This document shows, piece by piece, positions 15,624 to 24,853 of a stretch of 64,000 nt of DNA (position 1 is its first letter; every line of letters begins with the position of its first letter). The notes beneath the pieces are model-generated. The model made no database searches. It was not told the origin of the DNA and saw only the letters and a list, made by a program, of their open reading frames with translations. This DNA is from Arthrobacter sp. DNA4 (GTDB taxonomy: Bacteria > Actinomycetota > Actinomycetes > Actinomycetales > Micrococcaceae): assembly GCF_024362385.1 (NCBI RefSeq), contig NZ_CP101466.1:620001-684000 (forward strand). Reading direction: 5' to 3'. The translations under genes and the position numbers were made by a program.

Positions 15624-17261
15624 CTACTTCTCCCAGGGTGCCTTGATGGGGAAGTACCTTTCCAGGAAGTCCGTCACCACTTCGGCGCGCTCGTCCGCGC
15701 TGACCTCAGGAAAGCTGCCGTCGTTCAGGCAGAAGAAATCCATGTTCCGCTTTGCGAGCAGCTTGGGCAGGTACTTCAGGCCCGAGCGCATGGTGGTGTC
15801 CACGTAGCGCACCTTCGCGGCAGTCTGCGTTACGGCGCGGCCGGTCAGCAGGGCGTAGTAGTGGTAGAAGGAATTGGTCACGGAGATGTTGTCCGCTGCA
15901 CGGAACCGGCTGGCCGCCGTCTTGCGGAACTCCTCCGGGAACTCCTCCTCCATCTGGCCCACCACGCTCCGCCGCAGGGGCGCAGCGGTGTGCTCCAGGT
16001 GGCGGGTGGTGATCCGGCCGAACCGGTTCCACAGGAGCTTGCGGTTCACCCGGGCGGCGTTCTCGAACCCGCTGCGCTCGGCGTCGTTCTCGCCCAGGCC
16101 AATCCTGGTTTCCGCCTCGATGAACTTGGTGATGCCGCCGGGCGTGAAGAACATGTCCGGGCCCACCGGCCGGTCAAAAAACATGTCGTCGTTGGAGTAG
16201 AGGAAGTGCTCGGACAGCCCCTCGATGTGCTGCAGCTGGCACTCCACGGCCTGTGAATTGTGCGTGGGCAGCACCGAGGGATCGGAAAAGAACTCCTCGC
16301 TCCGGACGATGGTGACGGAAGGGTGCTCCGCCAGCCAGGAAGGTGCGGGGGAGTCCGTGGCGATGAAGATCCGGCGGATCCAGGGCGCGAACATGTACAC
16401 GGACCGCAGTGCGTACTTGAGTTCATTGATCTGCCGGAACCGGGCTTCATGGTCGTCGCCTTCGCCCAGGACATGTCCCTTTTGCTGGGCGCGGCGGGCC
16501 GCGATGTATTCGGGAGAGCTGCCGTCGACCCAGGAGAACACGATGTCGATGTCGAAGCTGATGTCGCTGGCATGGTCGGCAAACATGTTCTCGATGGTGG
16601 GCCACGTGTGTCCGTAGCGTTCCACGGTGCCCCGGACCGCATCCTGGCGCAGCAGCGTCCTGCGGGTCAGGGAGTTCTCGATCGGAAGAATGAGCTGTTC
16701 TCCCTCGAAGGACCACAGCTCAATCTGGACGCCGGCGGAAGCGCCGAACTCGAAACCGCCCACCGGCTCCACCCGCGGCCGGTACAGACGGAAGATGCGT
16801 CCCTGCCGGTTGGGGGACAGCTCGCCGTCCGCCACCAGGACGGACGTCTTTTTCTTCGCGTCCACGGTCATGGAGTAGAAGGGCTCGTCCCGGCACGCCT
16901 CCACCAGGGCAGCCCGGAGCTTCTTCCGGTCTTTCCAGTCCAGGGCCAGCACGGGGCGGTCATTGTTGCCGCGGACCAGGAGGTACGCCAGGCCGGCGTT
17001 TGCCAGGACGTTCCGCAGGAACAGCAGGTCTTCCACCATGGCCTGGTATGGCGTCCTGGTGTCATTGATCAGGGCATAGCGGCCCTTGTGCCGGACGACG
17101 TCGGCCCGGTGGCTCAGCCGCCGTTCTGCCGCCGCCGATGTGATCTCGGCGTGAAATTGTTCTTCCACTGACGCCTGGGCGCCGTAGTAGACCTCGTCCT
17201 GGACCGGTGCTTCTGTAATGGTTGTCTCCGTGCTGGTGGAAGTGGGCATTCTTACCTGCAT
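15624..17261 (-). CDS. Stealth family sugar-phosphate transferase
   Basis: A 545-residue protein of the Stealth family (hexose-1-phosphate transferases related to GlcNAc-1-phosphotransferase). Conserved region 1 is DIDIVFSWVDGSSPEY (about residue 240); region 2 is RFRQINELKYALRSVYMFAP with IRRIFIATDS; region 3 is LSEHFLYSNDDMFFDRPV; region 4 is near the C-terminus. Known members build phosphodiester-linked capsule or wall polysaccharides. The first ~200 residues form a variable N-terminal part. ATG 17261 has AGGCAGGA upstream; ATG 17249 is an alternative. It follows a HAD hydrolase gene by 76 bases, probably one operon for cell-surface glycan work. Confidence 0.88.
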   Translation of the reverse strand: MQVRMPTSTSTETTITEAPVQDEVYYGAQASVEEQFHAEITSAAAERRLSHRADVVRHKGRYALINDTRTPYQAMVEDLLFLRNVLANAGLAYLLVRGNNDRPVLALDWKDRKKLRAALVEACRDEPFYSMTVDAKKKTSVLVADGELSPNRQGRIFRLYRPRVEPVGGFEFGASAGVQIELWSFEGEQLILPIENSLTRRTLLRQDAVRGTVERYGHTWPTIENMFADHASDISFDIDIVFSWVDGSSPEYIAARRAQQKGHVLGEGDDHEARFRQINELKYALRSVYMFAPWIRRIFIATDSPAPSWLAEHPSVTIVRSEEFFSDPSVLPTHNSQAVECQLQHIEGLSEHFLYSNDDMFFDRPVGPDMFFTPGGITKFIEAETRIGLGENDAERSGFENAARVNRKLLWNRFGRITTRHLEHTAAPLRRSVVGQMEEEFPEEFRKTAASRFRAADNISVTNSFYHYYALLTGRAVTQTAAKVRYVDTTMRSGLKYLPKLLAKRNMDFFCLNDGSFPEVSADERAEVVTDFLERYFPIKAPWEK

Positions 17262-17337
17262 GATAGTCCTGCCTGGGTAACGGAAGGTTTCGCGGCGTTA
17301 TTGCGGCGGCGCGGGGAATTCCCGGCCCGGCAGGGGC

Positions 17338-18267
17338 TCAGGCGTCCAGCGCCTCCCGCCAGGCCCGCAGGAAGGCGCCGCCGGCGTCGTCGTGGATCAC
17401 CGTGGACTCCAGCCCCAGGTCCGCTGCCGTCAGCACGGGGTAGGGCTTGCTGGGCACACCGTCCGCGGGCCGGACGTCCACGTGCTTCACGGGATGGTCG
17501 TTGTGGTGCAGCCAGTCCGCCATGGCGTAATCGGTGCGGGAATCGCCCACGGTCCGCCACGCCTGCGGGGTGATGCCCTGCGCCGCGAGGAGCTCCACCG
17601 CACGGCTGGCGCCCAGGTCCTTTCCCAGCCGCACGGACTCAATGTCCGTGGAAATAATGGTGGGATCGACGCGGTAGTCCACCTCGTCGTCGGAATTTGG
17701 CACGTGATGGTCAAGCCGGACAACGCCCAGCCCGTGGCGTGCCATGAGTTCCATCGCCTCGGCGTCGAACAGCTTCTGCTCCGCCAGGTAGTCAGCGCTG
17801 GGCACATCGATGTGCTGCTCCACTGACACCATGGCGCGCTTGGTCTCGTCAAAGAACATGTGGGCGGCATAGTCCTCCGCCACCAGCCGGCGGATGTCAT
17901 CCCCGTACGCTGCCGGGACGGCGAGTTCCCGGTCCACGTGGATGGGGCCGGGGCCTGCGGAGGTATAGCTGAACCAGACCGCGCCCTTTTCGCAGACGGC
18001 GTGGATAACGGTTCCCGCCGGGATGCTTACCGCGATCATGGGTTCCATTACCTGTTCGCGGATAAAGGCGTCGGAACGGCCGGTGTTGAAAATGACAGGA
18101 ATCCCGGCTGCTGCGAGGGCCACCAAGTCCAGGATGATGCCCGGCTTTACGTCCCGTGTCACCGGGCTGGCCACCGGCCCGTCCACGTCCAGCAGGAGCG
18201 CCAGCGGTGGTGCGGACGGCAGGCGGATTCCGGGTGCGGACACGGCAGGGGACTCGGATACTGTCAT
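17338..18267 (-). CDS. HAD-superfamily hydrolase
   Basis: A 309-residue HAD phosphatase. Motif I is ALLLDVDGPVASP (Asp nucleophile and Asp+2); motif II is VIFNTGR; the late motif GDSRTDYAMADWL supplies the metal-binding Asp pair. The long cap insert between them is of the Cof/trehalose-phosphatase style. The substrate cannot be told from the sequence. It lies directly upstream of the Stealth phosphotransferase, so a sugar-phosphate is a reasonable guess. The start is ATG 18267. Confidence 0.8.
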   Translation of the reverse strand: MTVSESPAVSAPGIRLPSAPPLALLLDVDGPVASPVTRDVKPGIILDLVALAAAGIPVIFNTGRSDAFIREQVMEPMIAVSIPAGTVIHAVCEKGAVWFSYTSAGPGPIHVDRELAVPAAYGDDIRRLVAEDYAAHMFFDETKRAMVSVEQHIDVPSADYLAEQKLFDAEAMELMARHGLGVVRLDHHVPNSDDEVDYRVDPTIISTDIESVRLGKDLGASRAVELLAAQGITPQAWRTVGDSRTDYAMADWLHHNDHPVKHVDVRPADGVPSKPYPVLTAADLGLESTVIHDDAGGAFLRAWREALDA

Positions 18268-18412
18268 GGGTCCATTCTGTCAGCAGGACCGCCGCCGTCC
18301 CGTGCGTGCACCCGCCGACCCGGGCGTGTGGCGGTATGGTCACTGTTTGGCTACAACCTGGCGCGGGCCAGCCCTGCTACTTTCGCTGGGGCACCACGGT
18401 GCCTACTGTGGC

Positions 18413-18715
18413 ATGGTGATATTCAAAGCTGTGGGCGAGGGCCGCCCTTACCCCGACCATGGTTACAGCACTCCCAAGCAGTGGGCATCGCTGCCGCCGC
18501 GGCCGGTGCGGCTGGACGAACTGGTGACCACCAAGCGCACCCTGGACCTGGAAGCGTTGCTGGCGGAAGACTCCACATTTTTCGGTGACCTGTTCCCGCA
18601 CGTGGTGCAGTACCAAGGGACCCTCTACCTGGAGGATGGCCTCCACCGCGCAGTGCGGACCGCCCTGCACCAGCGCACCGCGATCCACGCCCGGGTCCTG
18701 GTGCTCGATGGCTAG
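18413..18715 (+). CDS. Conserved actinobacterial protein (often labelled VapB-like antitoxin)
   Basis: A 100-residue protein, MVIFKAVGEGRPYPDHG through LHARVLVLDG. This family is widespread in Micrococcaceae and usually precedes a LytR_C-domain protein, as here (8-base overlap). Databases often label it VapB-family antitoxin, but no VapC PIN-domain gene is adjacent, so I treat that name as doubtful. The blocks TTKRTLDLEALLAEDSTFFGDLFPHVV and LYLEDGLHRAVRTAL are its hallmark. No signal or membrane segment is seen. Confidence 0.75.
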   Translation: MVIFKAVGEGRPYPDHGYSTPKQWASLPPRPVRLDELVTTKRTLDLEALLAEDSTFFGDLFPHVVQYQGTLYLEDGLHRAVRTALHQRTAIHARVLVLDG

Positions 18716-19382
18716 CAAGCGGCCCAAGGACCCCGGCATCCTGCATGGCCACCACGTCGTTTCCGGACCGGAGCTGCGCGCCGCCATGGAAGCGGCACGG
18801 GACGCCGACGAGACCGTCCGGGTCCGCCGCCGCGTGCTGCACGGAGTGGTGCTGGTCCTGCTGATCGGAGTGATCGCCGCAGGCATCATCGTTGCCCTGG
18901 CCATCATCAACGGTAAGCTGAAGCTGCCCTCGGCCGAGCCCGCCCCGACCCCGGTGTCATCCTGTCCGGCCTCAATGTTCGATTACACGCCCACCGACAA
19001 GATCAACCTCAACGTCTACAACTCCACCAGCCGGCCCGGCCTTGCCCGCTCCGTTGCGGACGAACTGCTGGCACGCAAGTTCGTGGTGGGAAACGTATCG
19101 AATGTCAACGCCGGCTACCGGGGCGTGGCCGCGGTGGTGTCAGGCGCCGCAGGCCAGGCGGCGGCGTTCACGGTGCAGCGCCATGTGCCCGGATCCGATT
19201 ACTTCCAGGACGGCAGGACAGACGCCAGCGTGGACGTCATCCTGGCGCAGGATTACAAAGCGCTGGTCCCACCGGAACTGGTGGACCAGACACCGGGAAA
19301 GCTCAGCTGCCCGCGGGAGAACCGGCGCACGGCGGACACGGACAAGCTGCCCGTCATGCCCGCCGCCGCTCCTACGCCCTGA
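18708..19382 (+). CDS. LytR C-terminal-domain membrane protein
   Basis: A 224-residue single-pass membrane protein. A cytosolic N-terminus (about 45 residues) leads to a transmembrane helix VVLVLLIGVIAAGIIVALAI (about 46-65), a short Pro-rich linker and an external LytR_C domain (INLNVYNSTSRPGLARSVAD and FVVGNVSNVNAGYRGVAAVV). LytR_C domains accompany cell-wall polymer attachment proteins of the LCP class, but no LCP catalytic domain is present. The start ATG 18708 overlaps the stop of the preceding gene, so the two are co-translated. Confidence 0.85.
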   Translation: MASKRPKDPGILHGHHVVSGPELRAAMEAARDADETVRVRRRVLHGVVLVLLIGVIAAGIIVALAIINGKLKLPSAEPAPTPVSSCPASMFDYTPTDKINLNVYNSTSRPGLARSVADELLARKFVVGNVSNVNAGYRGVAAVVSGAAGQAAAFTVQRHVPGSDYFQDGRTDASVDVILAQDYKALVPPELVDQTPGKLSCPRENRRTADTDKLPVMPAAAPTP

Positions 19383-19391
19383 CCGCCGGAC

Positions 19392-20042
19392 TCAGCCGGT
19401 CACAGCCGGGAGCTGTCCGACGCGCACGGGCTTACCGCCGTCGTCGAACCTGGCGCCAGCGCCCAACTGGATGAAGCGCACGGTCCGTGCCACGCGCGCC
19501 TCCAGTTCCGCCGGCTCGTCGCTGCCCCTCGCGGCACTTGAGGACAAGGTGCCCAGGATCAGCTGGGACTGCTGGCCCACGTCCGCCACCGGCAGGTAGC
19601 CCTGCTCCATGCCGTCACGCAGGATGCCCTGCAGCAGGACGCTGAGCTCGCCCACATGGTCCGAGAGCTTGGCAAAGGACGACGGCGACAGCACCGCCCC
19701 CATGGCAGGCCCCGGCGGGAGGTGGCGGCGGCTGAGGTCAACCACCTGGGCGCGGACGTACAGCGCCAGCCGCTCCACCGGGTTCTCCAAACGGTTCAGC
19801 GATTCGCGCAGGTCGGAGAGGAACTTCTCGGTCTCGTCCAGGGCATAGGAGATCAGCAGTTCTTCGATGTCCGCGTAGTAGTTGTACACGGCGGTGCGGC
19901 CCACACCTGCGTGCCGGGCCACATCCGTCATGGTCAACCCCGGAAGGCCGTGGGTGAAAAGGAGCTCGCCGAAAGCGGTGAGGATGCGGCGCTGGGTGTC
20001 CGCGCGTTGTTCGGCGTTGCTGGCGGCTGAAATCCTGGGCAT
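19392..20042 (-). CDS. TetR-family transcriptional regulator
   Basis: A 216-residue regulator. The N-terminal helix-turn-helix is clear: RILTAFGELLFTHGLPGLTMTDVARHAGVGRTAVYNYYADIEELL. The C-terminal ligand-binding half is divergent. It lies 35 bases downstream of the DsbA-like gene on the same strand and may be in that operon; the target is unknown. Confidence 0.88.
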   Translation of the reverse strand: MPRISAASNAEQRADTQRRILTAFGELLFTHGLPGLTMTDVARHAGVGRTAVYNYYADIEELLISYALDETEKFLSDLRESLNRLENPVERLALYVRAQVVDLSRRHLPPGPAMGAVLSPSSFAKLSDHVGELSVLLQGILRDGMEQGYLPVADVGQQSQLILGTLSSSAARGSDEPAELEARVARTVRFIQLGAGARFDDGGKPVRVGQLPAVTG

Positions 20043-20077
20043 GCAGACACTTTACCGCGATGTGTCAGTAAAAGATG

Positions 20078-20785
20078 CTAAACCGCGCAGCCGTCCGGGC
20101 CGCACGCGTCAGCTTCCGAGGAATTGACCAGGACCAGCGGGTTGGCGTCCTGCCAGGCCTGGTTAAGGGCAGCGGTGAACGTCTCCGTGGGCTGGGCGCC
20201 GGACAATCCGAACTTCCGGTCGATTACGAAGAAGGGAACGCCGCTGATCCCGAGGCCTTGGGCCTCCTGGAAGTCGAACCGGACCTCGTCCGAGTACTTG
20301 TCGGTGGTGAAGAGTTCCTCCACCTCGTTGGTAAGCAGGCCCAGGTCCGCGCCCACGGACGTGAGGTAATCCCGGCTGCCAATGTCCTTGCCGTGCTCAA
20401 AGTGGTCGCTGAGCAGGCGCTCCTTGGCCGCATCCTGCCTGCCGTGGGCTGCCGCGAGGTGGATCAGGCGGTGGGCGGTGAAACTGTTGGCCACCACAAC
20501 CTTGTCGAACCGGTAGTCCAGGCCTTCACCCTTGGCCTGCTGGGCCACGTGCTCGAACATCTGCGAGACCTGCGGCGCGGGCATTCCCTTGCGGCTGCTC
20601 AGGTACTCCAGTTCGGTCCCGTCGTAGTGCTCCGGCAGTGTTGGGTCCAGCTGGTAGCTGCGCCACACCACGTCGACGGCTTCACGGTGGGGAAACGCTG
20701 CCAAGGCAGCTTCGAACCGGCGCTTGCCGATGAAACACCAGGGGCAGGCAACGTCCGACCAGATCTCAATCTTCATGTCCTGCAT
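20078..20785 (-). CDS. DsbA-family oxidoreductase (FrnE type)
   Basis: A 235-residue thioredoxin-fold protein. The active site SDVACPWCFIGKRRFEAAL has the CPWC motif, followed by the DsbA helical insert and the cis-Pro loop GISGVPFFVID. A C-terminal pair of cysteines in EADACGPDGCAV is typical of FrnE-like proteins. There is no signal peptide, so it acts in the cytosol; FrnE of Deinococcus is linked to oxidative stress. ATG 20785 or ATG 20776 could start it. It probably forms an operon with the TetR gene downstream. Confidence 0.88.
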   Translation of the reverse strand: MQDMKIEIWSDVACPWCFIGKRRFEAALAAFPHREAVDVVWRSYQLDPTLPEHYDGTELEYLSSRKGMPAPQVSQMFEHVAQQAKGEGLDYRFDKVVVANSFTAHRLIHLAAAHGRQDAAKERLLSDHFEHGKDIGSRDYLTSVGADLGLLTNEVEELFTTDKYSDEVRFDFQEAQGLGISGVPFFVIDRKFGLSGAQPTETFTAALNQAWQDANPLVLVNSSEADACGPDGCAV

Positions 20786-20990
20786 AACCCGGCCGCCCGG
20801 ACAGCCATTCCGGCGCTTGCCGTGAGATGGGCCACATTCAACCCTTGTGGCCGGGGCATTCGTGGGCAATAGTTCTGAAGTAGGTGAAGCAGACGCCATG
20901 GAAATGTCGAACACCGCGGGGCAGGCATGCCCGGCGGCGGCAGGTGCCTTGCGGCTGGGGAGCTCGGGCCTCGTCATCTGGAGGCCAGAT

Positions 20991-22052
20991 ATGCGTATCG
21001 GAGTTATTGCAGGACCGTGGATTCCCATTCCACCGGGTACCTATGGCGGCATTGAAAGAGTGGTGGACACCCTGGCGCGCGGGTTCGTCGCCGCGGGCCA
21101 TGAGGTGTTGCTGGCGGCCCCTTCCGAAAGTACCTGCCCTGTACCGAAGGTACCGGGGATGCGGCCAGCATCCCGGGATGAGCTGGGCTTCACGATGTCC
21201 GAGCTCAGCCATGTCATCCGCGCATACAAGGGACTCCAGGATGTGGACATCATCCATGACCACACACTGGCCGGGCCCCTTTACGCGCACAGGCCTCCTA
21301 AGGTGCCGGTGGTAACCACCATCCACGGGCCGCTCCACCAAGACGCCGAAGACCTGTACCGGGCCATGGCCCGGGACGTCGCCATCGTGGCGATATCGCG
21401 GGACCAGGCGTCCCATGCCCCGGAAGTCCCCGTCACGCAGGTGATCCATCACGGCATGGACGTTTCCGCCGTCCCGATCGGAAGCGGGCGCGGCGGTTAC
21501 CTGTGCTTCGTGGGCCGAGCATGCGAGGACAAGGGGCTGCTGGAGGCAATAACCATCGCACGGCAGGCAGGTGTGCATCTGAAAATCGCTGTGAAAATGC
21601 GGGAGCCCGAGGAGATCCGCTACTTCCGGGAGGTTATTGAGCCGATACTTGGCCCCAACGAGGATTTTGTGGGGGAGGTGGATGACGCCGTCAAGTACCG
21701 ACTGATGGGTGAGGCGCTGGCCTTCCTGAACCCCATCCAGTGGTCCGAGCCTTTCGGCCTGGTCATGATCGAGGCGATGGCCACCGGAACTCCCGTCATC
21801 GGCACGCGCATCGGCTCGGCCCCGGAAATTGTTGAGCACGGCCGCACCGGCTTCTTGGGGGATACCCAGCAGTTGAGCGGCTTTATTGAAGCGGCCGCCG
21901 GCTTGAGCAGGGAACGGTGCCGGGCATCAGTGGAGGAGCGGTTCAGTGCCCAGCGGATGGTGGCACAGCATCTCAGGCTCTTTGATGACCTGCTGGCCGG
22001 GAGATTGCCGGGAGGGGTTCCGGTTACCACGCCTGTGCACCAAAATCGATAA
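20991..22052 (+). CDS. GT4-family glycosyltransferase
   Basis: A 353-residue GT-B transferase. It begins MRIGVIAGPWIPIPPGTYGGIERVV with TGGAGG well placed upstream; the longer upstream frame is not conserved. The C-terminal nucleotide-sugar site is visible as LNPIQWSEPFGLVMIEAMATGTPVIGTR with the E-x7-E motif. The acceptor is unknown. It is followed 57 bases later by a glycogen-debranching-type glucosidase, an arrangement that suggests a shared alpha-glucan or compatible-solute pathway. Confidence 0.88.
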   Translation: MRIGVIAGPWIPIPPGTYGGIERVVDTLARGFVAAGHEVLLAAPSESTCPVPKVPGMRPASRDELGFTMSELSHVIRAYKGLQDVDIIHDHTLAGPLYAHRPPKVPVVTTIHGPLHQDAEDLYRAMARDVAIVAISRDQASHAPEVPVTQVIHHGMDVSAVPIGSGRGGYLCFVGRACEDKGLLEAITIARQAGVHLKIAVKMREPEEIRYFREVIEPILGPNEDFVGEVDDAVKYRLMGEALAFLNPIQWSEPFGLVMIEAMATGTPVIGTRIGSAPEIVEHGRTGFLGDTQQLSGFIEAAAGLSRERCRASVEERFSAQRMVAQHLRLFDDLLAGRLPGGVPVTTPVHQNR

Positions 22053-22109
22053 GGGGGCGGGCGGCCATTCGGCTCCCGGCAGCAATCCGCCTGAGAAGGG
22101 AGTCCTTCC

Positions 22110-24290
22110 ATGACCGCCTGGAACGAAGATAATGAGGCCTCGGGCTCCGACGTGGGTGCCGTCACCGTTCTGGAAGGTTCTTCGTTTTGTATTTCGGCGG
22201 GGACCGGCGACATCAGTCACGACGGGGGCACGAACGGGGCGTTCTACCAGGACACCCGGATCGTTTCGCGCTGGGTGCTGCGCATCAACGGCTCGCGGCG
22301 CGAACCATTGTCAGCCCAAAAGCCGCAGCCTTTCGAGGCGACATTTGTTGGCCGCGCCACCTGGCCGGGAGGCCGGTTCGACAGTCCCCTGGTAGTCCGC
22401 CATGTCCGCCACATCGGGCCGGGCCTGCAAGACGACATCACCCTGCAGAACTACGCTGCGGAACCCGTTGAGTGTGCCATCGAACTTCTCGTGGACGCAG
22501 ACCAGGCCGACCTCTTCGACGTGAAAGGCGGCCGGACAACAGGACCCGATGACACAACCCGCACCGTGGTGGATGGAAAGCTCATCATTGAAGCATCCCG
22601 GCACGGCCAGCAGCGGGGTTCCGCCATCGGGGCCCGGGGTGCTGAGGTGGAGACTGACGGGCTACGGTTCAACGTCACCGTTCCGGCCCGCGGCAAATGG
22701 AGCACCAGCGTCATCGTGGTGCCGCTGGTCAATGGGGAAGCCCCGGAAAAGCCCTTCACCGAAGGCCAACTCCCGCACCACCGTGAGGGCGTGCGGCGCC
22801 ACCTGGCGTGGGAGGAGAACGTTCCGCGGATCAGCATCGAGGACACCAGCTTCCAGAACGTGCTCAACCGCAGCCAAAGTGACCTTGGTGCACTCCGCAT
22901 TTTCGATGGCCGCCATCCCAACCGCGCCGCGGTCGCAGCGGGGGCGCCCTGGTTCATGGCGCTGTTCGGGCGGGACTCGCTGCTCACGTCCTACATGAGC
23001 ATGATGGTCAACCCCAATCTTGCCCTGGGCACGCTGCAGACCCTGGCCGGTATCCAGGGGAAGAAGGTGGACGTGGACTCCGAGGAGGAACCGGGCCGCA
23101 TTCCCCATGAGGTGCGCTTGGGCGTCACTGCCGGCCTGTCGCTGGGCGGCACCGCGTACTACGGCACGGCCGACGCCACTCCGCTCTTCGTATCCACCCT
23201 GGGCGAGTTAAGCCGGTGGGGGTTGTCACGGGATGCGATCCAGCCGCTGCTGGCGCACGCGGACCGCGCCCTGGAATGGATTGAAAGGTACGGCGACCGC
23301 GACGGCGACGGCTTCGTTGAATACCTGCGGCCAAACGACCATGGCCTGGTCAACCAAGGCTGGAAGGACTCCTGGGACGGCATTAATTTCGCGGACGGGA
23401 CCATCGCGGAGGCCCCGATCGCGCTCTGCGAAGTCCAGGCCTATGTCTACTCCGCCTACCTTGGCAGGTCGCTGCTGGCCCACTGGACCGGAGATTCGGA
23501 CCTGGAAAAGCACTGGGCCGACAAGGCGGCAGCCTTCAAGGAGGAGTTCAACAAGAAGTTTTGGCTTCCTGACAAGGGCTATTTTGCGGTGGCGCTGGAC
23601 AAGGACAAACGGCACGTCGATGCGCTGACGTCGAACATCGGCCACTGCCTGTGGACGGGTATCGTGGACGAGGACAAAGCAACGTCCGTCATGGAAAACC
23701 TGATGTCCCCGCAGATGTTCACAGGCTGGGGTATCCGCACCCTCGCCTCCGACATGGGCGCCTACAACCCCGTCAGCTACCACAACGGCTCGGTGTGGCC
23801 GCACGACACTGCGCTGGTAGCCACGGGGTTGATGCGTTATGGGTTCGTGGACGAGGCCAAGAGGGTGGCCCTGGGCATCCTCGATGCTGCCCAGCATTTT
23901 GACGGTAAGCTGCCGGAGCTGTTCTGCGGGTTCGACCGCGGCGAGTTGCCGGGCCCCGTTCCCTATCCCACCGCATGCTCACCGCAGGCCTGGGCCGCGG
24001 CCGCACCGGTGCAGCTTGCACGGATCCTGTTGCGTTTCGACCCTGTGTTCACCCGCGGGGTGGTGCACTTGGCGCCGATCCTGCCGGAGTCCGTGGGTTC
24101 GTTCAGGGCCGAAAATGTCCTGCTGGACACCAGCCGGGTGACCATCAGCGCCACCGGATCGAGCGGCACCATCGAGGGCCTCCCGCCTGGGCTGAAGCTC
24201 CTGGCCGAACCGCGGCCGCCGCTGGCCTACCCGTTGGAGGAACCACTGGCAGGCCCAGGCATCCGGAGGCTGCATCAGCCGGGAACGTGA
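22110..24290 (+). CDS. Amylo-alpha-1,6-glucosidase / glycogen debranching-like enzyme
   Basis: A 726-residue protein. The N-terminal debranching-enzyme domain (about 15-210) reads EGSSFCISAGTGDISHDG and QDTRIVSRWVLRING. An (alpha/alpha)6 glucosidase domain follows (about 260-690) with WFMALFGRDSLLTSYM, DSWDGINFADGTIAEAPIALCEVQAYVY and NPVSYHNGSVWPHDTALVA. This family trims alpha-1,6 branches or acts on glucosides; close actinobacterial relatives are poorly characterised. GAGAAGGGAG precedes ATG 22110. It appears to be in an operon with the GT4 gene. Confidence 0.87.
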   Translation: MTAWNEDNEASGSDVGAVTVLEGSSFCISAGTGDISHDGGTNGAFYQDTRIVSRWVLRINGSRREPLSAQKPQPFEATFVGRATWPGGRFDSPLVVRHVRHIGPGLQDDITLQNYAAEPVECAIELLVDADQADLFDVKGGRTTGPDDTTRTVVDGKLIIEASRHGQQRGSAIGARGAEVETDGLRFNVTVPARGKWSTSVIVVPLVNGEAPEKPFTEGQLPHHREGVRRHLAWEENVPRISIEDTSFQNVLNRSQSDLGALRIFDGRHPNRAAVAAGAPWFMALFGRDSLLTSYMSMMVNPNLALGTLQTLAGIQGKKVDVDSEEEPGRIPHEVRLGVTAGLSLGGTAYYGTADATPLFVSTLGELSRWGLSRDAIQPLLAHADRALEWIERYGDRDGDGFVEYLRPNDHGLVNQGWKDSWDGINFADGTIAEAPIALCEVQAYVYSAYLGRSLLAHWTGDSDLEKHWADKAAAFKEEFNKKFWLPDKGYFAVALDKDKRHVDALTSNIGHCLWTGIVDEDKATSVMENLMSPQMFTGWGIRTLASDMGAYNPVSYHNGSVWPHDTALVATGLMRYGFVDEAKRVALGILDAAQHFDGKLPELFCGFDRGELPGPVPYPTACSPQAWAAAAPVQLARILLRFDPVFTRGVVHLAPILPESVGSFRAENVLLDTSRVTISATGSSGTIEGLPPGLKLLAEPRPPLAYPLEEPLAGPGIRRLHQPGT

Positions 24291-24294
24291 GCGG

Positions 24295-24828
24295 TTATGG
24301 CAGGGGACGCTCCAGGACGAAGTCGTGCTCCACGGTGCTGCCCAGCCGGAACGATTTGGTACCCACCTTCCGGAATCCGGACTTCCCGTAGAAGCGGATG
24401 GCGCGGACATTCTGGCTGTTCACACCCAGCCAGGCCCCGGCGCCGCCGGAAGATGCGGCCGCCTGGAGGCTTGCGTGCATGAGTTCTGCGGCCGCGCCCA
24501 GCCCGTGATAGTCCGGGTGGACATAGCATTTGCTGATTTCCACGGACGGCAGCAGCGTCAGCACGGAAGCCACGTCCGGGTCCGCTGCGGGCCTGTCCAC
24601 CAGGAGGCTGTAGCCGCAGAGCTGCCCGTTGGTGTCGATGACCAGGACGGTGATGTCCGGGTCGGCGAGGTAGCCCTTGAAGTGCTCCTCGCTGAGCGTG
24701 TTGGCCAGGTGGGCGGCAATGTCGGCAGGTGACGACGACGCCGGGCAGGCCAGCGGAAAGGTGACGGCTGCCAGCCCGGCGAGGGGGCCGGCGTCGTCCG
24801 CTGTTGCCGTGCGGATGATGTGGGTCAT
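24295..24828 (-). CDS. GNAT-family N-acetyltransferase
   Basis: A 177-residue GNAT protein. It begins MTHIIRTATADDAGPLAGLA with GGAG upstream. The acetyl-CoA-binding stretch is VEISKCYVHPDYHGLGAAAELM, followed by GVNSQNVRAIRFYGKSGFRKVG. The substrate is unknown. It lies 25 bases downstream of the hydroxyacid dehydrogenase gene and is probably co-transcribed. Confidence 0.88.
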   Translation of the reverse strand: MTHIIRTATADDAGPLAGLAAVTFPLACPASSSPADIAAHLANTLSEEHFKGYLADPDITVLVIDTNGQLCGYSLLVDRPAADPDVASVLTLLPSVEISKCYVHPDYHGLGAAAELMHASLQAAASSGGAGAWLGVNSQNVRAIRFYGKSGFRKVGTKSFRLGSTVEHDFVLERPLP

Positions 24829-24853
24829 TCGGTTGCTCCGGTAGTAAAAAGGG

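Noticed and set aside
18413..18715. VapBC toxin-antitoxin locus
   Set aside because: No PIN-domain toxin is adjacent; the neighbour is a LytR_C membrane protein, so the VapB label is not supported.
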